In this document: positions 1 to 7,051 of the stretch, one piece after another
How the letters are laid out: each line of letters opens with the position of its first letter
Numbering within the stretch: the stretch's first letter is position 1
Assembly: GCA_015478645.1 (NCBI GenBank)
Contig: JADMIL010000029.1
Coordinates: 1 to 38,457 of the forward strand
Direction of reading: 5' to 3'
DNA length: 38,457 nt
DNA from: Candidatus Binataceae bacterium
Lineage (GTDB): Bacteria; Desulfobacterota; Binatia; Binatales; Binataceae
Notes under the pieces: generated by a model
Seen by the model: only the letters and a program-made list of their open reading frames with translations
What the model was told of the DNA's origin: nothing
The model's database searches: none
Program-made: the position numbers and the translations under genes

Positions 1-30
1 CCCAACTAACTATTTATACCCGAACCGAAA

Positions 31-52
31 CACTTGTGCAGAGCTTCCCTAG
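31..52. repeat. Right end of a dispersed inverted-repeat element, with CTAG flank
   Basis: The last ~18 bases before CTAG (49-52) match the terminal inverted repeat of the full copies at 5947-6062, 19428-19540 and 36421-36536, with one change (GAGCTTCC instead of GAGGTTCC). Bases 1-30 do not match the body of those copies. This is therefore either a degenerate copy or the end of a different, longer element sharing the same terminus. The CTAG contains the stop codon of the minus-strand gene that ends at 49. Confidence 0.6.
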
Positions 53-1041
53 CGGAGCCGGGCGCGATCATGCGGCGCGGTGAAATCGATCGCCGGGCCG
101 CGCGGCACGATCCGCGTCGGGTTGATGTGGGCGTGGCTCGCGTAGTAGTGCCGCTTGATCTGCGCGAGGTCGACGGTCGCGGCCACCCCCGGCCATTGGT
201 ACAGCTCGCGCGTGTAATTCCACAGATTCGGATAGTCGGCGATGCGCCGCAGATTGCATTTGAAGTGGCCGCAGTAGACCGCGTCGAAGCGCACCAGCGT
301 GGTGAACAGGCGCCAGTCGGCCTCCGTGATGCGGTCGCCGAGAAGGTAGCGATGGTGCGCGAGGCGCGCTTCGAGGTCGTCGAGCGTCGCGAACAGCGCG
401 TCGAAGGCCTCGTCATAGGCCGCCTGGGTGGTCGCGAAGCCGCATCGATAGACCCCGTTGTTGACGTTGTCGTAGACCACGGCATTGATCCGATCGATCG
501 CGGCGCGCAGATCGGCCGGATAGAGATCGACCGACGCGTCGCCCCATTGATCGAACGCGGTATTGAGCATCCGGATAATCTCGGACGACTCGTTGTTGAC
601 GATCGTGCCGGTGGCCTTGTCCCAGAGTACCGGTACGGTGACCCGGCCGGTGTAGCCGGAGCGCGCCCGGGCGTAAATCTCGTAGAGATATTCGGCGCGG
701 TTGATTTCGTCGGCGGTCGAGCCCCGCGCGATCGATCCGTCGGGCCCATGAAAGGCCCATCCGCGGGCGCCCATGAAGGGATCGACGACGGCCATCGAGA
801 TGACGTCGTTGAGGCGTTTGAGTGCGCGCACGATCAACGTGCGATGGGCCCACGGACAGGCCAGCGAGATATAAAGATGATAACGGCCGGGGGCGGCCGC
901 GTAGCCGCCGATGCCGCTCGGACCGGCGGCGCCGTCGGGCGTGACCCAGTTGCGAAAGCCGCTCTGCGGCCGCACGAAATGTCCGTGGTCGGCGGGAAAC
1001 CCGCCCTGCTCGCGCCATTCGCCGTCAATCATAACGCCCAT
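49..1041 (-). CDS. Glutathionyl-hydroquinone reductase (Xi-class GST)
   Basis: Predicted to reduce glutathionyl-hydroquinones with glutathione in the cytosol (YqjG/PcpF/ECM4 family). The 330-residue length fits the family. The signature ACPWAHR surrounds Cys62, equivalent to the catalytic cysteine of the E. coli homologue; the thioredoxin-like N-terminal domain is followed by an all-helical GST C-domain with the family-typical NINPT-like tail. A GGAGGG ribosome site lies nine bases before the ATG. It starts 32 bases after the MerA-like gene ends, so it is probably the last gene of the TVP38-MerA operon. Its TAG stop lies inside the CTAG flank of a repeat end; the C-terminus appears full length, so the insertion seems not to have truncated it. 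Confidence 0.9.
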   Translation of the reverse strand: MGVMIDGEWREQGGFPADHGHFVRPQSGFRNWVTPDGAAGPSGIGGYAAAPGRYHLYISLACPWAHRTLIVRALKRLNDVISMAVVDPFMGARGWAFHGPDGSIARGSTADEINRAEYLYEIYARARSGYTGRVTVPVLWDKATGTIVNNESSEIIRMLNTAFDQWGDASVDLYPADLRAAIDRINAVVYDNVNNGVYRCGFATTQAAYDEAFDALFATLDDLEARLAHHRYLLGDRITEADWRLFTTLVRFDAVYCGHFKCNLRRIADYPNLWNYTRELYQWPGVAATVDLAQIKRHYYASHAHINPTRIVPRGPAIDFTAPHDRARLR

Positions 1042-1073
1042 CTGGCCACGCCCTCCCGAAAATCATGGATCAA

Positions 1074-2720
1074 TCAACGCGTCCACGCGAACCATCGCGC
1101 GAACAGCCGTTTGACGCGCGGCGTCAGGCGGGTGCGATTGTACTGATCGCCGAGCTTGCGGATCGCCTCGGCCTGCGTCGGGTACGGATGGATCACGTCG
1201 GCGATCGCGCCGAGCCCGACGCCGCGCGTGATCGCGAGCGTGATCTCGGAGAGCATCTCGCTCGCATGGCTGGCGACGACCGTCGCGCCGACAATCCGAT
1301 CGGAGCCGGCGGCGACGTGAATCTTGACGAAGCCGTCGGTTTCACCGTCGAGCACCGCCCGATCGACGCCGCTCAATTCCTGGGTGAAGGTGGTCACCTC
1401 GATACCGCGCGCGCGGGCATCGGCTTCGTACAGGCCGACATGGGCAATTTCAGGATCGGTATAGGTGCACCACGGTATCGTCAGCGCGCTTAAGCGGGCG
1501 CGGCCGAAAAACAGCGCATTGCGGATCACGATACGGGCCATCGCGTCGGCCATGTGCGTGAATCTGAATTGCGAGCAGACGTCGCCCGCCGCAAAGATTT
1601 TCGGATTGGTGGTCTGCAGGTAATCGTTGACCATAATGCCGGCCGCGCCGTCGCAGGCGACGCCGGCGGCTTCCAGGTTGAGCCCGTCGATCGCCGGTGC
1701 GCGGCCGACCCCGAGCACGATCTCGTCTACGGCGAGTTCGCCCTGCGCGCCAATCCGCTCGAAGCGGATGACCTTTTCGGGCGCGAGCGGCGGCGTCGGT
1801 TCGCCGTCGGCGGGCACGCCGTCGCCGGCGGCGGCCTCACCCGGCGCGAGCGGTGGCACGTCGCGCGTCTCGATCCGCACGATTTTGCATCCGGTGAGCA
1901 GGCGCACGCCGTCGCGCAGCAGCGCCTTCTCGATCCGGCCGGCGGCTTCGCGATCCTCGCGAATCAGGATTTGCGGCTCGACCTCGAGGATCGCGACCGT
2001 GGCGCCCAGCCGGGCGAGCGCCTGCGCCAGTTCGCATCCGATCGGGCCGCCGCCGATAATCGCGATCCGCCGCGGCATCGCGGTCAGCGAAAAAACCGAT
2101 TCGTTGGTCAGATAGCCGGCGTCGTGCAGCCCCGGTATCGGCAGCTCGGCGGCGCGTGCGCCGGTCGCGATCACCGCGCGCCGAAAGCGGATCGTCGCGC
2201 CGCCGACCTCGACGCTATCGCGGCTGGCAAAGCGCGCCGCACCCAGGAACACATCGACCCCGAGGCCGGTGAAGCGCGACGCCGAATCGTTGGCGCTGAG
2301 TTCCGCGCGCAGCCGGCGCATGCGCTCCATCACGGCGCCAAAGTCGGCCGCAACCCCCGCGGGCACGCTGAGACCCATGCGCGCGGCGGCGCCAATCTCG
2401 GCGGCGGTGCGCGAGGCGCGGATAATTGCCTTGGACGGCACGCAGCCGAAGTTCAGGCAATCGCCGCCCATCAGGTCGCGCTCGATCAGCGCGACTTTCG
2501 CACCCAGTCCGGCCGCCCCCGCGGCCGCGACCAGGCCCGCCGTGCCGGCGCCGATCACCACCAGGTTATAGCGCGGCGCGGGCGCCGGATTGGTCCATCC
2601 GGGCGGATGCACGTTGGCGGCGAGCGCAAGGTTGTGGGCGTCGGCCGGATCGATCGTGAGATGATTTGGCGCGCGATGACCGGGCGCGAGAGTGCCGGGC
2701 GATGAACTCATCTCAGCCAT
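1074..2720 (-). CDS. MerA-like FAD/NAD(P) disulfide oxidoreductase
   Basis: Pyridine nucleotide-disulfide oxidoreductase related to mercuric reductase and dihydrolipoamide dehydrogenase. Counting from the second Met (2711): FAD site GAGTAG at 54-59, redox pair Cys85/Cys90 in CLNFGCVPSK, second Rossmann motif GGGPIG, and the His508/Glu515 pair in HPYPTQAE. The N-terminal heavy-metal domain and the C-terminal vicinal cysteines of true MerA are absent, so mercury reduction is doubtful; a quinone or thiol substrate is as likely. The chosen ATG overlaps the TVP38 stop by eight bases; the alternative ATG at 2711 follows that stop directly. No clear ribosome site exists for either, which suggests translational coupling. 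Fusions of TVP38 with this enzyme type are known, supporting a joint function. A basic, aromatic C-terminal tail could contact the membrane. Confidence 0.85.
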   Translation of the reverse strand: MAEMSSSPGTLAPGHRAPNHLTIDPADAHNLALAANVHPPGWTNPAPAPRYNLVVIGAGTAGLVAAAGAAGLGAKVALIERDLMGGDCLNFGCVPSKAIIRASRTAAEIGAAARMGLSVPAGVAADFGAVMERMRRLRAELSANDSASRFTGLGVDVFLGAARFASRDSVEVGGATIRFRRAVIATGARAAELPIPGLHDAGYLTNESVFSLTAMPRRIAIIGGGPIGCELAQALARLGATVAILEVEPQILIREDREAAGRIEKALLRDGVRLLTGCKIVRIETRDVPPLAPGEAAAGDGVPADGEPTPPLAPEKVIRFERIGAQGELAVDEIVLGVGRAPAIDGLNLEAAGVACDGAAGIMVNDYLQTTNPKIFAAGDVCSQFRFTHMADAMARIVIRNALFFGRARLSALTIPWCTYTDPEIAHVGLYEADARARGIEVTTFTQELSGVDRAVLDGETDGFVKIHVAAGSDRIVGATVVASHASEMLSEITLAITRGVGLGAIADVIHPYPTQAEAIRKLGDQYNRTRLTPRVKRLFARWFAWTR

Positions 2721-3423
2721 GCGCCGGATTGACCGCGGTGAGCTTGCGCTCGGCCAGCGCGCGGCGCGCGATACGTGCGGCGTAGAGCGCGACCGCAACG
2801 GTGGCGGCCAGCCCGACCAGATTGAGAATCCAGAAGCCGGACGGACGTTTAGTGGTTGCGCGCCCGAGGCCCGCGAGATCGCCCGCGAGCGAACCGATAT
2901 AGACGTACATCACGCCGCCCGGGATCATTCCGATCCATGAGGCGAGCACGTAGTCGCGCAGCCGCACGCGCGTCAGCCCATAGGCGTAATTGAGCAGAAC
3001 GAACGGGAATAGCGGCGAGAGCCGGGTCAATCCGACAATCTTCCAGCCCTCGCGGCCGACCGCCTCGTCGATCGCGCTGAAGGTGCGGTTGCCGGCGAGC
3101 TTGGCGGCGACCCATTCGCGCGCGAAGTAGCGGCCGATCAGAAAGGCCATCGTGGCGCCGATCGTCGCGCCGATCGAGACGTAGATCGAACCGCGTACCA
3201 CGCCGAAAATCGCTCCCCCGCTGATCGTCATGATGGCGCCCGGGATGAAAAGCACGCACGCCACAATGTATGCAATGATAAAGACGATCGGTGCCAGTGC
3301 GCCGAGTGACGCGATCCATTCGAGCAGCTCGCGCAGCACGGCGGCGGCGCCGAGCCAGCGCGCGGCGACCAACAGGATAAAGATCGCGATCAATGCGATA
3401 GTGAATCTGCCGCCGCCACGCAT
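2713..3423 (-). CDS. TVP38/TMEM64 (DedA-like) family membrane protein
   Basis: Integral membrane protein of the VTT/SNARE-associated family. About six hydrophobic segments are visible, with the family core around FIPGAIMTISGG, the GATIGATMAFLIGR segment and the re-entrant-type RLSPLFPFVLLNY motif; DedA/VTT proteins are associated with lipid scrambling or transport. The start at 3423 (MRGGGRF) is preferred because GGAGG lies seven bases upstream; an upstream in-frame extension to 3534 has no membrane-protein character. First gene of an operon with the MerA-like reductase, whose start overlaps this stop. Driven by the promoter at 3536-3563, giving a leader of roughly 105 bases. Substrate is unknown; redox-linked lipid or quinone handling is inference from the partner. 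Confidence 0.85.
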   Translation of the reverse strand: MRGGGRFTIALIAIFILLVAARWLGAAAVLRELLEWIASLGALAPIVFIIAYIVACVLFIPGAIMTISGGAIFGVVRGSIYVSIGATIGATMAFLIGRYFAREWVAAKLAGNRTFSAIDEAVGREGWKIVGLTRLSPLFPFVLLNYAYGLTRVRLRDYVLASWIGMIPGGVMYVYIGSLAGDLAGLGRATTKRPSGFWILNLVGLAATVAVALYAARIARRALAERKLTAVNPAHG

Positions 3424-3535
3424 GTAGCCGCCTCCGTCCGGCGTCGCGCCGCAAAAGTTCCCCGCGGATGCAGTGGGAGTAGACGTTTCAAGAGTCGCGC
3501 AACCGGTCACGCGCCGCCCGCAGGCACGCGCCATG

Positions 3536-3563
3536 CTTATAATACGCTTGACGATGTTGTAAA
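3536..3563 (-). promoter_or_regulatory. Sigma70-like promoter for the TVP38-MerA-GHR operon
   Basis: On the minus strand a -35 box TTTACA (3558-3563) is followed after 16 bases by a -10 box TATAAG (3536-3541). Each matches the sigma70 consensus at five of six positions. It faces away from moaB, upstream of the TVP38 gene. It is the best promoter match I noticed in this GC-rich window. Confidence 0.6.
3538..3543 (+). promoter_or_regulatory. Possible -10 box for moaB
   Basis: A perfect TATAAT on the plus strand 30 bases before the moaB ATG, overlapping the minus-strand -10 box. I see no convincing -35 box 16-18 bases upstream, so the call is weak; the overlap would make the two divergent promoters mutually exclusive. 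Confidence 0.35.
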
Positions 3564-3572
3564 CCTGTAGCG

Positions 3573-4082
3573 ATGGCTCCTCACGAACAGCATCGCCCGC
3601 ACGGCCACCTCGAACTCAAGTTCGGCGTGATCACAGCCAGCGATTCGCGAAACGCCGCGAACGACGAGAGTGGGCGCCTGGTGCGCGAATTGCTCGAGCG
3701 GGCGGGCCATCGCGTGGTCGCTTACGAGGTCTTGCCCGACACGCCCGAGCTAATCGCGGCGGCGGTGCGTGCGACCCTCATGCGGAGCGACGGCGTGATC
3801 CTCAGCGGCGGCACCGGGATCGCGCCGCGCGATTCGACGATCGAGGCGGTGCGTCCGCTGCTCGACAAGGAACTCGACGGTTTCGGCGAGCTGTTCCGGA
3901 TGCTCTCGTACCAGGAAATCGGTACGGCGGCGATGCTGAGCCGGGCAATCGCAGGCGTAAGCGGCGGCAAGATTGTCGCGGCGCTGCCCGGATCGCCCAA
4001 CGCGTGCCGCCTGGCGATGGAAAAGCTGATCATCCCGGAACTCGGCCACCTGGCGCATCTGCTCGGACTCGGTGGCGCCTGA
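3573..4082 (+). CDS. moaB: Molybdenum cofactor biosynthesis protein MoaB/MogA family
   Basis: Adenylylates molybdopterin before metal insertion. The 169-residue single-domain protein has the MoCF-fold motifs SGGTG (78-82), LSYQEIG (111-117) and the ALPGSP loop (137-142). There is no clear ribosome site before the ATG. The neighbouring gene 30 bases downstream encodes a fused molybdopterin synthase, so the two form a compact Moco operon; moaA and moaC are not in the window. MoaB and MogA cannot be separated by eye here; the length and sequence style favour MoaB. Confidence 0.9.
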   Translation: MAPHEQHRPHGHLELKFGVITASDSRNAANDESGRLVRELLERAGHRVVAYEVLPDTPELIAAAVRATLMRSDGVILSGGTGIAPRDSTIEAVRPLLDKELDGFGELFRMLSYQEIGTAAMLSRAIAGVSGGKIVAALPGSPNACRLAMEKLIIPELGHLAHLLGLGGA

Positions 4083-4112
4083 AATCCCGGTTACCCGGCG
4101 CGAAAGCGAACC

Positions 4113-4814
4113 ATGAACCATCTCACGATCAAACTATTTGCAACGCTGCGGGAGCGCGCGCGCGCGGCGGAATTGAATCGCGAGTACCCTGACGGGACCA
4201 CCGTCGGCGAAATCTGGAGCCGCCTGCTCGGCGAATTTCCCGCGCTCGGCGGCCATCACGACGGCGTCGCCTACGCGGTCAATCAGGAGTACGTCGACGC
4301 GCATTTCCGGCCGCGCGATCGCGACGAGGTCGCCTTCATCCCGCCGGTCAGCGGGGGCGCCGACGCCCCTTGGGTCGGCCCGGTCGCGATCGGCCGCGAA
4401 GTGATCGACGTGGCGGCGCTCGAGCGCGCGGTCGCCGACGCGGCGGCCGGCGCGACGGTCACCTTCGCCGGCACCACGCGTATCGGCAACGCCGGGCGGC
4501 GCGTGCTGCGGCTCGAGTACGAGGCCTACGAGGCGATGGCGCTGAGCGAGATGCGCAAGCTCGCGCAGGAGGCCGGCGCGCGCTTCAAGATCGTGCGCAT
4601 CGCGATCCGCCATCGGGTCGGCGTGGTCGAAATCGGCGAGACCTCGGTGGCGATCGCGGTTTCGGCGGCGCATCGGGCGGCGGCCTTCGAGGCCTGCCGC
4701 TTCGCGATCGATCGGCTCAAGGAGATCGTCCCGATCTGGAAAAAGGAGTATTTCGAAGGTGGCGAGGTCTGGATCGGATGCCAGACGTCGCATCCGCCGG
4801 AGCTGCACGGCTAG
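4113..4814 (+). CDS. MoaD-MoaE fusion (single-chain molybdopterin synthase)
   Basis: Converts cyclic pyranopterin monophosphate to molybdopterin. Residues 1-82 are a complete ubiquitin-fold MoaD ending in GG (81-82); residues ~92-233 are MoaE, with Lys203 and Lys210 matching the two catalytic lysines of E. coli MoaE (spacing of seven preserved) and the EGGEVWI segment near the end. In free MoaD the terminal glycine is activated and thiocarboxylated, which is impossible while it is joined to MoaE. A comparable fusion, MoaX of Mycobacterium tuberculosis, has been reported to be cleaved after the glycine; the same is likely here. No separate moaD or moaE is present nearby. Follows moaB by 30 bases. 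Confidence 0.92.
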   Translation: MNHLTIKLFATLRERARAAELNREYPDGTTVGEIWSRLLGEFPALGGHHDGVAYAVNQEYVDAHFRPRDRDEVAFIPPVSGGADAPWVGPVAIGREVIDVAALERAVADAAAGATVTFAGTTRIGNAGRRVLRLEYEAYEAMALSEMRKLAQEAGARFKIVRIAIRHRVGVVEIGETSVAIAVSAAHRAAAFEACRFAIDRLKEIVPIWKKEYFEGGEVWIGCQTSHPPELHG

Positions 4815-4883
4815 CTCGGCCGCGCGGCCCACCGATCGTGCGCTCCGGCCCGCGCCGCCACCTGCGTCGCGATTGACTCCATA

Positions 4884-4911
4884 TTGACCGGTCGGCCAGT
4901 ATCGGTTAACT
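4884..4911 (+). promoter_or_regulatory. Candidate promoter upstream of ispH
   Basis: TTGACC (4884-4889) followed after 16 bases by TTAACT (4906-4911), 12 bases before the ispH ATG; another TTGACT sits at 4873-4878. The -35 match is good, the -10 match poor. The stretch is visibly AT-richer than its surroundings. Confidence 0.3.
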
Positions 4912-4923
4912 AGAGCTTGCCTT

Positions 4924-5868
4924 ATGCTCCCAAGCGAAACAACGGTTGAAAAAATCATCCTGGCTGAGCCGCGCGGTTTTTGCGCCGGCGTCGATCGCGC
5001 GGTCGAGGGGGTGCGCTACGCGCTCCGCGACTACGGCCGTCCGCTCTACGTGCGCCATCAGATCGTCCACAACCGCTTCGTGCTCGAAGCGCTCGAGCGC
5101 GAGGGGGCGGTTTTCGTCGAGAATCTCGACGAGGTGCCCGAGGGCCAGCGCGTGATTTTCAGCGCGCACGGCGTCGCCCCCAGCGAATGGGATCGGGCCG
5201 CGGCGCGCCGCCTGCGGGTCATCGACGCGACCTGCCCGCTGGTCACCAAGGTCCATTCCGAGGTCGAGCGCTACGCCTCCGAAGACAAGACCGTCGTCCT
5301 GATCGGCCATGCCGGACATGAAGAGGTGAAGGGCACGCTGGGCGTCGCGCCAGGCAAGGTGCTGCTGGTCGGCACGGTCGAGGAGGCGGCGGCGATCGAG
5401 GTGCCGGACGCGGCGCGCGTCGCGGCGGCCACCCAGACCACGCTCAGCGTCGACGACACGCGCGATATCATGGCGGAGTTGAAGCGGCGCTTTCCGGCGC
5501 TGGCCACGCCCAAGACCGACGACATCTGCTACGCCACGCAAAATCGCCAGAATGCCGTCAAGGAGCTGGTCGAAGTCAGCGACGTGGTGCTGGTGGTCGG
5601 CTCCCGGCAGAGCTCCAACGCCAACCGGATGGTCGAAGTTGCGCGGATGCGCGGCGGGCGTGCCTTCCTGGTCGATTCGCTGGCCGACGTTGAACCCGCG
5701 ATGATCGACGGCGTGCGTTCGCTCGGCCTGACCGCCAGCGCGTCATCGCCCGAATGGCTGGTCGAGGAGATTCTCGACGCGTTTTCGGCGCGCGGCGCGG
5801 TCGTCGAATTGATGAAGCTCAAGGAAGAGCGGGTGCATTTTCCGCTGCCCAGGGCCGCCGACGAATGA
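4924..5868 (+). CDS. ispH: 4-hydroxy-3-methylbut-2-enyl diphosphate reductase
   Basis: Last step of the MEP isoprenoid pathway, producing IPP and DMAPP with an oxygen-sensitive iron-sulfur cluster. At 314 residues it has the usual length. The three cluster cysteines are visible: Cys20 (PRGFCAGV), Cys104 (DATCPLVTKVH) and Cys202 (ICYATQNRQ); TQTT at 170-173 and SSN at 230-232 belong to the substrate site. It lies between the Moco genes and the nucleoside kinase with gaps of about 100 and 200 bases, so it is probably transcribed alone. A repeat hairpin element lies 78 bases behind its stop and could act as a transcript end. Confidence 0.97.
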   Translation: MLPSETTVEKIILAEPRGFCAGVDRAVEGVRYALRDYGRPLYVRHQIVHNRFVLEALEREGAVFVENLDEVPEGQRVIFSAHGVAPSEWDRAAARRLRVIDATCPLVTKVHSEVERYASEDKTVVLIGHAGHEEVKGTLGVAPGKVLLVGTVEEAAAIEVPDAARVAAATQTTLSVDDTRDIMAELKRRFPALATPKTDDICYATQNRQNAVKELVEVSDVVLVVGSRQSSNANRMVEVARMRGGRAFLVDSLADVEPAMIDGVRSLGLTASASSPEWLVEEILDAFSARGAVVELMKLKEERVHFPLPRAADE

Positions 5869-5946
5869 GCCCGCCCCGCCGGTCATCCGCGGTCGTCCGC
5901 CGCCAGCGCAAATCAGCGGCCGTGGGCCTCTGAAGGAGGGTCCACC

Positions 5947-6062
5947 CTAGGGAACCTCTGCACCAGGCACTGCTGTCACCCTGAGCGCAGCGCATGGGTC
6001 CCGGATCCGGGATTCTTCGCTGCGCTCAGAATGACAACCTAACTTGTGCAGAGGTTCCCTAG
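5947..6062. mobile_element. MITE-like hairpin element, copy 2 (complete)
   Basis: A 108-bp element (5951-6058) with perfect 13-bp terminal inverted repeats (GGAACCTCTGCAC and complement), flanked on both sides by CTAG (5947-5950, 6059-6062). The whole element is an imperfect inverted repeat centred on the palindrome CCCGGATCCGGG. This copy is in the opposite orientation to those at 19428 and 36421: the arm with CACCCTGAGCGCAGCGCATGGG comes first and the arm with ATTCTGAGCGCAGCGAAGAAT second. No coding capacity. Ends seven bases before the kinase ATG. Confidence 0.85.
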
Positions 6063-6069
6063 TGGCTTG

Positions 6070-6711
6070 ATGGAGCGGCGGGGAGGCTACATCGCGGTCG
6101 AAGGTCCGATCGGCGTCGGCAAAACCAGCCTCGCCCGCGCGCTGGCGCGGGAACTCAACGCGCGGACGGTGCTCGAGGACGCCGACGACAATCCGTTCCT
6201 CGCCCGCTTTTACGAAGACCCCGAACAGCACGCGCTCCCGGTTCAGCTCTACTTCCTGCTCACGCGCTACAATCAGCAGCGCGACCTCGCCCAGCAGGAC
6301 CTCTTCACCCAGGCCACCGTGGCCGACTATCTGTTCGCCAAGGACCGGATTTTCGCGACCCTCAATCTCGCGCCCGACGAGCTGACGCTCTACGACAACG
6401 TCTACCGCCTGCTCGACGCACGGATGGCCAGGCCCGACCTGGTGGTCTATCTCCGGGCCAACGTCGAGGTGCTGCTCGAGCGCCTGCGCAAGCGCAACCG
6501 CGACTTCGAGCGCCATGTCGGCGCCGGCTATCTCGAGCGCGTGTCGGCGGCGTTCCGCGATTTCTTTTTCTACTATGACGAGACGCCGCTGCTGGTGGTC
6601 GACACCACGGAGCTCGATTTCGTCGCGGATTCGGACGACCTGAAAGACCTGATTCGGGAGATCGATCGCGCCGGCTCCGGCGTGCAGTACTTCGTCCCCC
6701 GCAAACGCTGA
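6070..6711 (+). CDS. Deoxynucleoside kinase (dAdo/dGuo kinase family)
   Basis: Salvages deoxynucleosides by phosphorylation with ATP. The 213-residue protein has a P-loop GPIGVGKTS (12-20), a KDRIFA segment in place of the usual DRS-type motif, and an arginine-rich LID (RLRKRNRDFE). Length fits the bacterial dNK family; base specificity cannot be read. The ATG at 6070 is chosen because the protein begins just before the conserved strand YIAVEGP; an in-frame GTG at 6046 lies inside the repeat element and would add eight residues encoded mostly by the repeat. No ribosome site is visible at proper distance, the element's GAGG being 15 bases away. The insertion may have replaced the native leader. 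Confidence 0.85.
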   Translation: MERRGGYIAVEGPIGVGKTSLARALARELNARTVLEDADDNPFLARFYEDPEQHALPVQLYFLLTRYNQQRDLAQQDLFTQATVADYLFAKDRIFATLNLAPDELTLYDNVYRLLDARMARPDLVVYLRANVEVLLERLRKRNRDFERHVGAGYLERVSAAFRDFFFYYDETPLLVVDTTELDFVADSDDLKDLIREIDRAGSGVQYFVPRKR

Positions 6712-6796
6712 GCGCGCCGCACGCGCATGCGCATCGCAGCCGCCCGCGCATTCGCTACCGCCTGACGGACGCGCGCCCGTACGCCATGTTTAAGCG

Positions 6797-6812
6797 GCGG
6801 GCAAATGCCCGC
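6797..6812. terminator. Weak hairpin after the nucleoside kinase
   Basis: Six-pair stem GCGGGC/GCCCGC with an AAAT loop, 85 bases after the kinase stop. No T-run follows, so intrinsic termination is doubtful. Confidence 0.25.
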
Positions 6813-6935
6813 TGAGTGCGCTCGCCAACCCGGCACCGCAGGATCATTCGGGCACCGCCCGGGCGCGTGCCGCCGGCGGAAAAACCGCAGGCCCGCGCTC
6901 GATAAGGCGGCCCTCGCCGACGGGCGCGGCGCGAG

Positions 6936-6978
6936 TTGCCTGACAGGCATTACCCTTGCAGGGTTGCCTCACAGGCAA
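6936..6978 (+). promoter_or_regulatory. Tandem inverted repeats: operator or alternative-hairpin leader
   Basis: TTGCCTGACAGGCA (6936-6949) recurs as TTGCCTCACAGGCAA (6964-6978), 28 bases apart. Each is itself an inverted repeat. The second half of the first copy also pairs with the first half of the second around an inner stem ACCCT-TGC-AGGGT (6952-6964), so three hairpins compete. This suggests either two binding sites for a dimeric repressor or an RNA switch for the transporter downstream. No known riboswitch consensus was recognised. Confidence 0.4.
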
Positions 6979-7051
6979 AATCGCTGCGCCGGGCGCCAGC
7001 CGAAATTCCGCATCGCGCCCCGGCGCGGAAACGCTTGCAGGGAGTAACGCG

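Larger units (their letters stand above)
6712..7051. other. Intergenic region with structured leader
   Basis: 340 bases without a credible gene. It contains a short GC hairpin near the kinase end (6797-6812) and a pair of tandem inverted repeats (6936-6978) about 75-115 bases before the transporter start. Small open frames here lack ribosome sites and coding character. Confidence 0.5.

Noticed and set aside
34-1146. 370-codon plus-strand frame over the hydroquinone reductase
   Set aside because: Antisense shadow of a well-supported gene with intact catalytic motif.
1074-2720. Mercury resistance locus
   Set aside because: The reductase lacks the N-terminal metal-binding domain and C-terminal cysteine pair, and no merR, merT or merP is nearby.
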